Below, in pieces: positions 1 through 7,116 of a stretch of DNA of 11,928 bases. The number at the start of each line of letters is the position of its first letter. Position 1 is the first letter of the stretch. The notes beneath the pieces are model-generated. The model ran no database searches and had not been told where the DNA came from. It worked only from the letters and a program-made list of their open reading frames with translations. The DNA lies in assembly GCA_013329495.1 (NCBI GenBank), contig DUKC01000040.1:1-11928 (forward strand), read 5' to 3'. This DNA is from Thermoplasmata archaeon. GTDB taxonomy: Archaea > Thermoplasmatota > E2 > UBA9212. The position numbers and the translations under genes are program-made.

Positions 1-51
1 AAGGGAGTATATGTAGGAAATAATTATGGGACTACACATTGAAGGAGTTAA

Positions 52-69
52 CCAAAAATATTAAATATA
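52..69 (+). promoter_or_regulatory. Putative promoter core (TATA-like A/T tract) of the dpp operon
   Basis: An uninterrupted A/T-rich run precedes the binding-protein gene and ends in TTAAATATAT. Read as an archaeal promoter, the run from about 58 to 69 would be the TATA box, with the purine-rich CCAAAAA just upstream as a possible BRE. Transcription would then start near 85-95, leaving a leader of about 30-38 nt that contains the Shine-Dalgarno site. Read as a bacterial promoter, TTGAAG at 39-44 could be a -35 element, but no good -10 hexamer lies at the right distance. The assignment rests on position and composition only. Confidence 0.35.
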
Positions 70-95
70 TCGTATTGCATGAGAATTAATACGAT
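69..95. promoter_or_regulatory. Perfect 8+8 bp inverted repeat, candidate operator of the dpp operon
   Basis: The half-sites are ATCGTATT (69-76) and AATACGAT (88-95), perfectly complementary and separated by 11 nt, so their centres are 19 bp apart, close to two helical turns. The dyad starts where the TATA-like tract ends and covers the expected transcription start, 28 bp before the ATG. That position suits a dimeric repressor. It could also fold as a hairpin at the 5' end of the mRNA, but the 11-nt loop and A/T-rich stem make that weak. No matching site was seen upstream of the M20 gene. Confidence 0.45.
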
Positions 96-122
96 TTGGG
101 CATCAAAGAAAGGGGTAAGAAA

Positions 123-1712
123 ATGAACAAAAAAATTAATGTGATATCTGTCATAGCAATTTGTATAACGATGACCGCTTTTAGTGGATTTGTGGGAGGA
201 GAGAAGCAGGTCACTTTTACCTTCGGTACAAACCAAATCATTAAAACGGTCGATCCATGCGTAACATACGATGCAACGAGCAACACGGCCGTTCACAACT
301 TTTACGATTCAATCGTGATGTTAGGAGAGGGTGGGACAATCGAGCCAGGCATAGCAAAAAGTTGGAACGTTTCTCCCGATGGGCTTACATACACACTCGA
401 TATCCAGCACGGCGTGAAGTTTCATGATGGCACACCATTAACTGCGAAAGACGTTGCATTCTCGATTAACCGAATGGCGGCTCTCGGGAAGGGCATGTCG
501 TATATATGGACTCCTATAATGACTGATCACAGCGCAGTAGTTATTGATGATCATACAGTTGAAATTCATTTGACTGCCCCCTTCGGACCATTTATAAAAA
601 CTCTTGTCAGTATATATGTGATAAATGAGAAACTAGCAATGAGTCATAAGGAAGAAGGAGATTTTGGTGAGTATGGAGACTATGCACAGACATGGCTCGC
701 CGATCATGAAGAAGGAAGCGGCCCCTATACTTTGAAAAGCTGGCTGCGCGGTACCGAAATGGTGTTTCAAAAGTTTGAAGACTACTGGCGAGGTTGGACA
801 ACGGGTCAACCAGAGGTGGTCTATTTTAAGATAATGCCAGAAGAGGCATCCGTTAAGGTAGCACTTGAAACTGGAGATATCGATATGGCTCACCATTATC
901 TGACCTATCAAACTTTTAAAGAACTTAAGTCATATCCTGGTATAACTGTTCAAGAGGATCCATCCTATGAAATGATACACTACACGATGAATAATCAGAA
1001 GCCTCCGACAGACGATGTTCATGTAAGAAGAGCAATTTGCTATGCATTTGATTACCAAGAAGCGCTAATGGAGGTACTACCCGGATGTTGTCAAGCAGAA
1101 GGTCCTGTAACAGTTAACATGCCCGAACACAATAAAACGGGATTAGCATTTGAATATAATATAGCTAAAGCAAAATCAGAACTTGCAAAATCGAAATATA
1201 CATCAGAGCAACTTTCTTCAATGACATTAGACTGTGTTTATGTTAACGCCCTAGAATGGGAAGCTAGGCTGAGCGCTCTTTTGAAGTACAATCTGGGTAA
1301 GATCGGTTTAGATGTTCAATTAAGACCCATGCCGTGGGCACAGATGGTTGCGTTAACTGCAAAACCAGAAACTACCCCCCATTTCTTTTGCCTATCGAGT
1401 ACTGCAAGCTATGTCTCGGCAGATTATTTCTTAATGCGGTATACTCTAGATGCAACGGGATACACTTCGGCGATGTGGTGTAAGGACAAAACTCTTTCAG
1501 ATACGATATTAAAGGCAAGGTCAACCATTGATCCTCAATTAAGAGATCGGCTTTATAAAGACATCCAAGGTAATATAACTGAAAGAGTAGCATGTTTATG
1601 GATTGCAACAGGGATCCATCGAATGGCTTATCGCGATTATGTTCATGGATACCTATATTATGGTTTATTGAGCTTCGATGAATACTGGTGGAATCTCCAC
1701 AGCTTAAGGTAA
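123..1712 (+). CDS. Family 5 extracellular solute-binding protein (peptide ABC importer)
   Basis: This 529-residue protein is the ligand receptor of the importer encoded by the next four genes; it should capture peptides or similar solutes outside the membrane. An N-terminal signal peptide is visible (lysines at 3-4, hydrophobic stretch about 6-20). The mature part has the family 5 layout: a segment at 72-118 with the G-K-FHDG-PLTA-DV-FS pattern, GSGPY at 198-202, and the hallmark VRRAICYAFD at 301-310. Length is normal for the family. The ATG at 123 is preceded by AGGGG at 7 nt; an in-frame TTG at 96 lacks such a site. There is no lipobox: the only early cysteine (C14) lies inside the hydrophobic core with Ile at -1. 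Eight further cysteines, including the adjacent pair C322-C323, are many for an exported protein. The ligand cannot be told from sequence; peptides are likeliest, given the M20 enzyme downstream. Confidence 0.93.
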   Translation: MNKKINVISVIAICITMTAFSGFVGGEKQVTFTFGTNQIIKTVDPCVTYDATSNTAVHNFYDSIVMLGEGGTIEPGIAKSWNVSPDGLTYTLDIQHGVKFHDGTPLTAKDVAFSINRMAALGKGMSYIWTPIMTDHSAVVIDDHTVEIHLTAPFGPFIKTLVSIYVINEKLAMSHKEEGDFGEYGDYAQTWLADHEEGSGPYTLKSWLRGTEMVFQKFEDYWRGWTTGQPEVVYFKIMPEEASVKVALETGDIDMAHHYLTYQTFKELKSYPGITVQEDPSYEMIHYTMNNQKPPTDDVHVRRAICYAFDYQEALMEVLPGCCQAEGPVTVNMPEHNKTGLAFEYNIAKAKSELAKSKYTSEQLSSMTLDCVYVNALEWEARLSALLKYNLGKIGLDVQLRPMPWAQMVALTAKPETTPHFFCLSSTASYVSADYFLMRYTLDATGYTSAMWCKDKTLSDTILKARSTIDPQLRDRLYKDIQGNITERVACLWIATGIHRMAYRDYVHGYLYYGLLSFDEYWWNLHSLR

Positions 1713-1756
1713 ATCTACCAATTAATTTACAAGTCAAAATTTATAGGGGAAAAAAC

Positions 1757-2770
1757 ATGCGATTCAGAGAGTATCTGCTTAGGCGTTTACTATTGTTTAT
1801 ACCTACCCTTTTTTGCGTAATGGTATTAGTCTTTATACTATCACGTATGCTTCCTGGGGACCCCGCAAGGCTTGCACTTGGCCCTGATGCACCAATGTCC
1901 CAAATTTCCGCATTGAGATATTCGCTTGGTCTCGACAAACCCATCCATATCCAATTCCTAATTTTTTTAGAGAACCTTTTACACGGAAAGATGGGTCTCT
2001 CATTGCTCACCAATCGAGATGTATGCCAGGACGTAGTACAGTTCTATCCCGCCTCTTTTGAATTGGCGCTTGTTTCAATGACTATTGCGATGGCAATAGG
2101 CATACCGTTAGGAATAGTAAGCGGAATAAAACAGAATAAGTGGATCGACCATCTATCCCGTGTAGTTTCGCTGTTTGGCGTTTCAGTGCCTCGATTTTGG
2201 CTAGCTATCATATTCATTCTTGTCTTCAGTTTTTATATGAGAATAATGCCTATTTCGGGACGAATTGGATCTGGTATACCTCCCCCAGCACATATAACAG
2301 GCCTATACCTGATAGACAGTCTTGTTACTCTGAACATCCCTGCCTTTGTAAGCAGTCTTAAGCATATAATACTCCCTGCAATCTCTCTATCAGTATCTCC
2401 TTTAGCTCAAATTGTTCGTTTGCTGCGTGCAGGAATCATTGAGCACAAAAGAGCACCTTATGTAATGATGGTGAAAGCAAATGGAATGCCAGAGGATCTT
2501 ATAAATAGGAAGTATCTATTTAAAATTTCATTTATTCCAGTATTGTCAATTATAGGACTATTGTTCGCTTCGATTATAGCCATGTCTTTTGTCGTTGAGA
2601 CCGTCTTTTCTTGGCCTGGAATAGGCAGGTACGGCAGTAACGCCGTACTATATGCCGATTTTAATGCCATCGTCGGTGTAACGATTGTAGCTGGTGTTAC
2701 CTTCATTATTGCTAATTTCGTTGTAGACATGTTTTATGGGTATTTCGATCCGAGGATAAGATATGGGTAA
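1757..2770 (+). CDS. dppB: Peptide ABC transporter permease, DppB-type
   Basis: This is a 337-residue inner membrane subunit that forms half of the translocation path. It opens with the typical cytoplasmic start and first membrane helix (about 9-29) followed by a LPGDPA motif at 32-37. Further hydrophobic segments lie at about 100-123, 135-160, 200-225, 255-283 and 303-325. The cytoplasmic loop at about 235-263, which docks on the ATPases, matches the family's EAA region, with KANGM where RAKGL is common. It is followed by the hallmark VVETVFSWPGIG at 279-290, and the C-terminal DPRIRYG is also typical. I chose the ATG at 1757 because AGGGG precedes it at 7 nt and the protein then starts as DppB proteins do; a GTG at 1688 in frame would overlap the binding-protein gene and add an unlike leader. 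It overlaps dppC by 8 bp. Confidence 0.95.
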   Translation: MRFREYLLRRLLLFIPTLFCVMVLVFILSRMLPGDPARLALGPDAPMSQISALRYSLGLDKPIHIQFLIFLENLLHGKMGLSLLTNRDVCQDVVQFYPASFELALVSMTIAMAIGIPLGIVSGIKQNKWIDHLSRVVSLFGVSVPRFWLAIIFILVFSFYMRIMPISGRIGSGIPPPAHITGLYLIDSLVTLNIPAFVSSLKHIILPAISLSVSPLAQIVRLLRAGIIEHKRAPYVMMVKANGMPEDLINRKYLFKISFIPVLSIIGLLFASIIAMSFVVETVFSWPGIGRYGSNAVLYADFNAIVGVTIVAGVTFIIANFVVDMFYGYFDPRIRYG

Positions 2771-3656
2771 GACAAATTACAGTACTAAATTGATATCATG
2801 CCGTGCTTATTTGGAGTCCTTCTTTCGAGGAATATATGTGATCAGGAAGAATACTCTTGCAATAGTAGGGATCGGAGTGTTCTTATCTCTATTGTTAATG
2901 TGTATCTTCGCACCTTGGCTGGCTCCTTATCCAGAGGATGCAGGTGATGCAATACATCTTTCGCAGTCTTTCAAATCTCCAAGTATGTTGCACATCTTAG
3001 GCACAGACCAAATGGGGCGGGATATTTTTTCTCGTATCACGTTTGGTGGACGAAATACACTATTAGCGGGCTTAATTATTCCATTGGTCGGTGCATCTAT
3101 AGGTTGTACTCTAGGCTTGATAGCTGGATATATTGGTCGAAGAATTGGCAGTGTAATAATGAGGACAACAGACGTTTTTCTCTCGATACCACCATTAATA
3201 ATAGCTCTTCTTGTGATAGGTGTTTTTGGACCCTCATTGAAAAATATTATTTTCGCCCTTTCAATCGTTTGGTGGCCCTGGTATACTCGTCTTGTACATG
3301 GAGAAGTGATCAGCCTTCGAGAAGAGACTTTTGTTGAGTCTAGTCGGCTTCTGGGTGCCAAAAGTACCCGTACGATGTTTAGTGAGATACTTCCAAACGC
3401 AATCCCTCCAATCATTGTAAAAATTACACTTGATATAGGATATGCTATATTAAACGCTGCTGCACTCGGATTCCTAGGGCTGGGCGTTCTTCCACCAACA
3501 CCTGAGTGGGGACTAATGGTTAGTCAAGGAAGATTGTACCTTCCCAGTATCTGGTGGATAACCACGTTTCCTGGAATATTTATATTTTTGGCTGTCTTCT
3601 CGATTAATCTGATTGGTGATGGTTTGAGAGATCTCTTGGACGTCGAGGTTATGTGA
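2763..3656 (+). CDS. dppC: Peptide ABC transporter permease, DppC-type
   Basis: This 297-residue membrane protein is the second permease subunit and pairs with DppB. It has the N-terminal helix of DppC proteins (about 31-52, ending in FAPWLAPY), then the family landmark GTDQMGRDIFSR at 80-91. Further helices lie at about 97-123, 138-155, 160-175, 222-243 and 266-285. The ATPase-coupling EAA loop is clear at about 188-217, including ESSRLLGA and ILPNAIPP. The ATG at 2763 has GAGGA about 6 nt upstream and overlaps the end of dppB by 8 bp, which suggests translational coupling. Its stop overlaps the dppD start as TGATG. Length and motifs are normal, so the protein should be intact. Confidence 0.95.
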   Translation: MGKTNYSTKLISCRAYLESFFRGIYVIRKNTLAIVGIGVFLSLLLMCIFAPWLAPYPEDAGDAIHLSQSFKSPSMLHILGTDQMGRDIFSRITFGGRNTLLAGLIIPLVGASIGCTLGLIAGYIGRRIGSVIMRTTDVFLSIPPLIIALLVIGVFGPSLKNIIFALSIVWWPWYTRLVHGEVISLREETFVESSRLLGAKSTRTMFSEILPNAIPPIIVKITLDIGYAILNAAALGFLGLGVLPPTPEWGLMVSQGRLYLPSIWWITTFPGIFIFLAVFSINLIGDGLRDLLDVEVM

Positions 3657-4672
3657 TGACATCTCCAATATTGTCTATAAAGAACTTGGCTGTCTCATTT
3701 AATACTTTTGAGGGCGAAGCAAAAGTAATTGATCACATAAATCTTGATGTGGGTGAAAAAGAAACGGTAGGATTGGTGGGAGAGACTGGATGCGGAAAAT
3801 CAGTGACACTTAAAACAATTCTTGGTATCCTACCAATACCTCCAGGTAAAGTTACCAATGGCCAGATACTGTTCGGAGACAAAAATCTACTTACTCTACC
3901 AACAAAGGAACTCTGTAAACTACGTGGAAGAGGGATTTCCCTAATTCCTCAAGACCCTTTGGTCTCATTGAATCCTGTATTTACAATAAAGGCTCAATTT
4001 CTTGACTTGGCTATGAGACAAGGTGAAGAGCATGTTTCAAGGATAAACTATTATAGAAAAAAGTTAAATAAAAAGCAAACACAACAAGTGGTCAAAAAAA
4101 TTATCACGATGCTGCAAAAAGTTCAGATACCAGACCCTGAAAGAGTTCTTGAATATTATCCTTATCAACTGAGTGGGGGTATGGCTCAAAGGATTTTAAT
4201 TGCCATATCTCTTATAGGTTCACCGCGACTTCTTCTTGCGGATGAACCGACTACGGCACTCGATGTAACTGTTCAGAAGCAAATTATCACATTACTCAAG
4301 AAAATAGCAGAGGATAGCAACTTGTCAATGCTATATATTACCCATAATCTCGGTGTCACGAGAAAAATTGCTAAAAGAGTCTATATAATGTATGCAGGAC
4401 AGATAGTGGAGATGGGAAACGTACGTGAAATTTTTAATGAGCCTCTGCACCCTTACACTTCGGGTCTTATAAATGCTCTTCCGAAGATAACTCGCGAAAA
4501 ATTCAATGGAATTGATGGTACCATTCCAGACTATGTCCACCCCCCAAAAGGTTGCAGGTTTTATCCTCGATGTCCCTCTGCAGACGAGTCGTGTAAGAAC
4601 CAAAGGCCAGTGATGATCGAAGTAAAAGAAAATCATTTTGTTGCCTGCAGATTATTCCAGGAGGGTAGATAA
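3656..4672 (+). CDS. dppD: Peptide ABC transporter ATPase, DppD-type, with C-terminal four-Cys motif
   Basis: This 338-residue cytoplasmic ATPase powers the importer, presumably as a heterodimer with DppF. All ABC motifs are intact: Walker A GETGCGKS (42-49), Q-loop Q99, signature LSGGMAQR (172-179), Walker B LLLADEP (192-198) with catalytic E197, and switch H230. After the nucleotide-binding domain comes the oligopeptide-transporter C-terminal extension with HPYTSGL (265-271) and four cysteines, C300, C306, C313 and C331, spaced C-x5-C-x6-C-x17-C. In related peptide-transporter ATPases such a motif is reported to bind an iron-sulfur cluster. The insertion at about 121-150 is rich in Lys, Gln and Tyr. 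The ATG at 3656 has GAGGT 6 nt upstream; a GTG immediately before it at 3653 is too close to that site. The stop is 1 nt from the dppF ATG. Confidence 0.95.
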   Translation: MTSPILSIKNLAVSFNTFEGEAKVIDHINLDVGEKETVGLVGETGCGKSVTLKTILGILPIPPGKVTNGQILFGDKNLLTLPTKELCKLRGRGISLIPQDPLVSLNPVFTIKAQFLDLAMRQGEEHVSRINYYRKKLNKKQTQQVVKKIITMLQKVQIPDPERVLEYYPYQLSGGMAQRILIAISLIGSPRLLLADEPTTALDVTVQKQIITLLKKIAEDSNLSMLYITHNLGVTRKIAKRVYIMYAGQIVEMGNVREIFNEPLHPYTSGLINALPKITREKFNGIDGTIPDYVHPPKGCRFYPRCPSADESCKNQRPVMIEVKENHFVACRLFQEGR

Positions 4673-4673
4673 A

Positions 4674-5663
4674 ATGTCAGAAGTCCCTCTGTTAGATATT
4701 AGAAATCTAAAAGTGTATTTTCCGATTTATCAAGGTTTACTCAAGAAAGAGGTTGGTACGGTAAGAGCTGTAGACAATGTTTCATTTAATATAAAGAAAG
4801 GAGGATTGTTCGGGTTAGTTGGAGAAACAGCGTCCGGTAAGACGACCATTGCGAAAACAATCTTGGGTGTAGTGCACCCTACTTCAGGAGAGATAAGGTT
4901 CAAAGGAGAAAAAATCTCGCATCTTAATGATGAGAGCAGACGTAAGCTGACATCAAAGATGCAGATGATTCATCAGGATACTTCGTCATCACTGAACCCT
5001 AGAAAAAAAGTGGGGGAGCTAATAAAGGTTGCTTTAGATATACATCGAATTGGTACTGCCGTCGAAAGACTCGATGAGGTATCAAGAATGCTACAATATG
5101 TTCAATTACCTCCTGAAAACTTCCTTTCTAAATATCCCGCGGCGTTGAGTGGGGGTCAAAAACAAAGAGTTGCTATTGCTCGAGCTTTAATCTTGAAGCC
5201 CGAAGTTGTAGTGCTTGACGAGCCCACTTCCGCTCTCGATGTTTCCGTTCAGGCAAAAATATTGAATCTGCTAACGAAGTTAAAAAAAGAATTTAATTTA
5301 ACCTATCTTTTTATTTCACATGATCTGAGTGTTGTGTTAAATATGTCGGATACCATAGGGGTAATGTATCTGGGAGAATTGGTCGAAGTTGGTGGTTCCG
5401 AAGACATTCTTGTCAACCCAATGCATCCATATACCCGGGCACTAATCTCTGCTATTCCCGTAATTAGTGAAAAAGAGCGCAATATCCTCCCCAAAGTGCC
5501 ACCTTTAAGGGGCGAGATTGGCAGTGCAATAAATCCTCCGACTGGGTGCAGATTCCATACACGATGTCCATACGCCAAAGAGAAATGCGCCCGTGAAAGG
5601 CCAAATTGGGTACAGATAAACGAGAAACACACTGTAAGATGCTATCTAGTTCAAAGATTTTGA
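4674..5663 (+). CDS. dppF: Peptide ABC transporter ATPase, DppF-type, with C-terminal four-Cys motif
   Basis: This 329-residue ATPase is the partner of DppD. It shows Walker A GETASGKT (50-57), a Q-loop at Q101 in the family's HQD-SSLNPR context, signature LSGGQKQR (158-165), Walker B VVVLDEP (178-184) with catalytic E183, and switch H216. The C-terminal extension has HPYTRALISA (251-260) and cysteines C292, C298, C305 and C323, with exactly the same spacing as in DppD. The ATG at 4674 is preceded by a strong AGGAGGG about 8 nt upstream, which lies in the last codons of dppD; an in-frame TTG at 4638 has no such site. It is the last gene of the importer operon, followed by a 232-bp gap. The conserved SSLNPR and LSGGQKQR context makes the DppF or OppF assignment firm; the substrate class is inferred. 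Confidence 0.95.
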   Translation: MSEVPLLDIRNLKVYFPIYQGLLKKEVGTVRAVDNVSFNIKKGGLFGLVGETASGKTTIAKTILGVVHPTSGEIRFKGEKISHLNDESRRKLTSKMQMIHQDTSSSLNPRKKVGELIKVALDIHRIGTAVERLDEVSRMLQYVQLPPENFLSKYPAALSGGQKQRVAIARALILKPEVVVLDEPTSALDVSVQAKILNLLTKLKKEFNLTYLFISHDLSVVLNMSDTIGVMYLGELVEVGGSEDILVNPMHPYTRALISAIPVISEKERNILPKVPPLRGEIGSAINPPTGCRFHTRCPYAKEKCARERPNWVQINEKHTVRCYLVQRF

Positions 5664-5684
5664 AGTTATTTTTCTTGAAAGAAA
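5664..5684 (+). terminator. Possible T-tract terminator after dppF
   Basis: Directly after the dppF stop the RNA-like strand reads TTATTTTTCTT, an oligo-T tract of the kind archaeal RNA polymerase can use to stop. A small inverted repeat TTTCTT (5671-5676) / AAGAAA (5679-5684) with a 2-nt loop sits on it, but it is A/T-only, so this is not a canonical bacterial hairpin terminator. Confidence 0.25.
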
Positions 5685-5807
5685 TGGTTACAGATTAAAA
5701 ATTATTAAAGAGATATTTTGCTCTATTCCTATTTACTCAGCTAAGGTTAATTGAACAAAAAAGCTGACGACTTAGTAGCCCCTACCGATTGATAGGCATA
5801 ATATTTC

Positions 5808-5817
5808 AACAATTGTT
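5808..5817. promoter_or_regulatory. 10-bp palindrome AACAATTGTT upstream of the M20 gene
   Basis: This is a perfect palindrome 79 bp before the M20 start codon, directly after an A/T-rich CATAATATTT (5797-5806) that could be the promoter core. The position would allow an operator just downstream of a TATA element. No protein is known to bind it, and an A/T-rich 10-mer of this kind can arise by chance. Confidence 0.25.
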
Positions 5818-5863
5818 TTGATTTCAAGTAAAGAGAGGTTAAATCCGGAAGATTCAATCATAA

Positions 5864-5873
5864 ATCTTAAGAT
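5864..5873. promoter_or_regulatory. 10-bp palindrome ATCTTAAGAT in the M20 leader
   Basis: This second perfect palindrome lies in the same gap, 22 bp before the M20 ATG and 56 bp, centre to centre, from the first. Its sequence differs from the first palindrome and from the dpp dyad, so they do not form an obvious set of sites for one regulator. The rest of the gap (5664-5895) has no open frame with a Shine-Dalgarno site and no RNA gene that I can recognise. Confidence 0.2.
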
Positions 5874-5895
5874 ATAGAAGATAGATAGGTAATTT

Positions 5896-7113
5896 ATGGA
5901 TAAAGAAGACCAAAAATTGATAAACTACGTCGATAATAATAAGGAGGAGTTGTGTGCTCTTGTAAGAAAACTCGTATCGATTCCAAGCATCAATATTCCG
6001 GGTGAAAGAGTAGGTAAACAGCTTGAGGTTGGAAACTTTCTTTACAAAAAGTTCCGTGAGATGGGCTTGAACAACGTACATTTTCAGGATGTCTATCCTG
6101 GAGCAAGAAATATATTAGGAGAAACCCCTGCATCTTCAAAAGAAATAGGAATAGTTTTTAATGGTCATACAGATACTGTGCATATCAAAAATATGACGAT
6201 AGATCCTTTCGCAGGATCAATTCTGAATGGAAAGATTTACGGTCGCGGCACTGCCGATATGAAAGCTGGTTTAGCCGCTGCGATCATCGCGGTCAAGGCC
6301 TTTTTGGATCTCAACACAAATCCTTCAAAACGTATTTTGTTAGCCGCAGTTGTAGATGAAGAAGGTCTAGGAAGAGGCACTAACAAATTAATCTCAGAAG
6401 GCGTCAAGGCTAAATACGGCATTGTGGGGGAACCCACATGCTTTGGTGGTAGATTGAAGATTGCTATTGCCCACAAAGGTCGAGCTGAACTAGAAGTGAC
6501 TGTAAAGGGCAAAGCTTCTCACGGTTGCGAGCCAGCCTTAGGTTTGAATGCGATATCAAAGATGAGTGACGTGATTAAAGCCATTGAGGGAAAGCTTTCT
6601 CCTAAACTGAACACAAAATCCCACCCTCTGTTAGGGGTGCCCACTGTTAATATCGGCGTGATTCAAGGTGGTACCCAGGCAAATATTGTGCCAGACCGAT
6701 GTAAGATAAAGATTGATAGACGTACTCTGCCAGGGGAGACACTAGCAAGTATTCTAAGCGAAATAGAAGATGTTCTTGAGCAACTTAGAGGAAAGGACCC
6801 AGATCTTAATGTCTCTGTGAAGGTGGCGAAGAGCACGCTAAAACGGAAATCAGAACCAATGGAAACTTCTCCCGATGAAAAAATCGTAAAAGTTGCCAAA
6901 TGGGCTGTGGAGTGCGTATCAGGTGTTTCAGCAGGTATATGGGGCTCGCCAGGATATACTGATGCCAGTCCAATGGTGAATAAGGCGAGGATACCTACAA
7001 TAGTACTTGGTCCGGGACGGGTAGGTCATACTCCGGATGAATATGTACACATTGCTGAGGTTGTCGATTGTGCGAAGGTTTACGCCCTGATTATAAAATC
7101 TATTTGTACCTAA
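5896..7113 (+). CDS. M20 family metallohydrolase (ArgE/DapE/ACY1-like)
   Basis: This 405-residue cytoplasmic enzyme should hydrolyse an amide bond in a peptide or N-acylated amino acid using two metal ions, usually zinc. By comparison with DapE the ligands are H91 (in GHTDTV), D121 (in GRGTADMK), E156, E179 (in GEPT) and H378 (in GHTPDEY); E155 is the general base. The inserted dimerisation domain spans about 188-300 and carries H209 in SHG, the residue that reaches across the dimer in this family. No signal peptide is present. The ATG at 5896 has AGGT about 6 nt upstream. The gene lies 232 bp after dppF, so it may have its own promoter, but orientation and function fit processing of what the importer brings in. 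ArgE, DapE, carboxypeptidase and dipeptidase activities cannot be separated from sequence; no arg or dap gene is nearby, so a catabolic role is favoured. Confidence 0.93.
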   Translation: MDKEDQKLINYVDNNKEELCALVRKLVSIPSINIPGERVGKQLEVGNFLYKKFREMGLNNVHFQDVYPGARNILGETPASSKEIGIVFNGHTDTVHIKNMTIDPFAGSILNGKIYGRGTADMKAGLAAAIIAVKAFLDLNTNPSKRILLAAVVDEEGLGRGTNKLISEGVKAKYGIVGEPTCFGGRLKIAIAHKGRAELEVTVKGKASHGCEPALGLNAISKMSDVIKAIEGKLSPKLNTKSHPLLGVPTVNIGVIQGGTQANIVPDRCKIKIDRRTLPGETLASILSEIEDVLEQLRGKDPDLNVSVKVAKSTLKRKSEPMETSPDEKIVKVAKWAVECVSGVSAGIWGSPGYTDASPMVNKARIPTIVLGPGRVGHTPDEYVHIAEVVDCAKVYALIIKSICT

Positions 7114-7116
7114 TAT

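Noticed and set aside
12..36. Inverted repeat TGTAG (12-16) / CTACA (32-36) as a second operator
   Set aside because: It has only 5-bp arms and such a match is common by chance; it is far weaker than the dyad at 69-95.
1..122. End of an upstream gene at the left edge
   Set aside because: No frame shows recognisable protein before its first stop; the stretch is A/T-rich and reads as leader and promoter.
2927..3415. Open frame of 162 codons on the - strand inside dppC
   Set aside because: It is antisense to a clear permease gene, and its translation looks like a mirror of membrane-helix codons, not a known protein.
5671..5684. Hairpin TTTCTT/AAGAAA as an intrinsic terminator of the dpp operon
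   Set aside because: The stem is almost all A-T with a 2-nt loop and would not be stable; only a weak T-tract terminator is reported.
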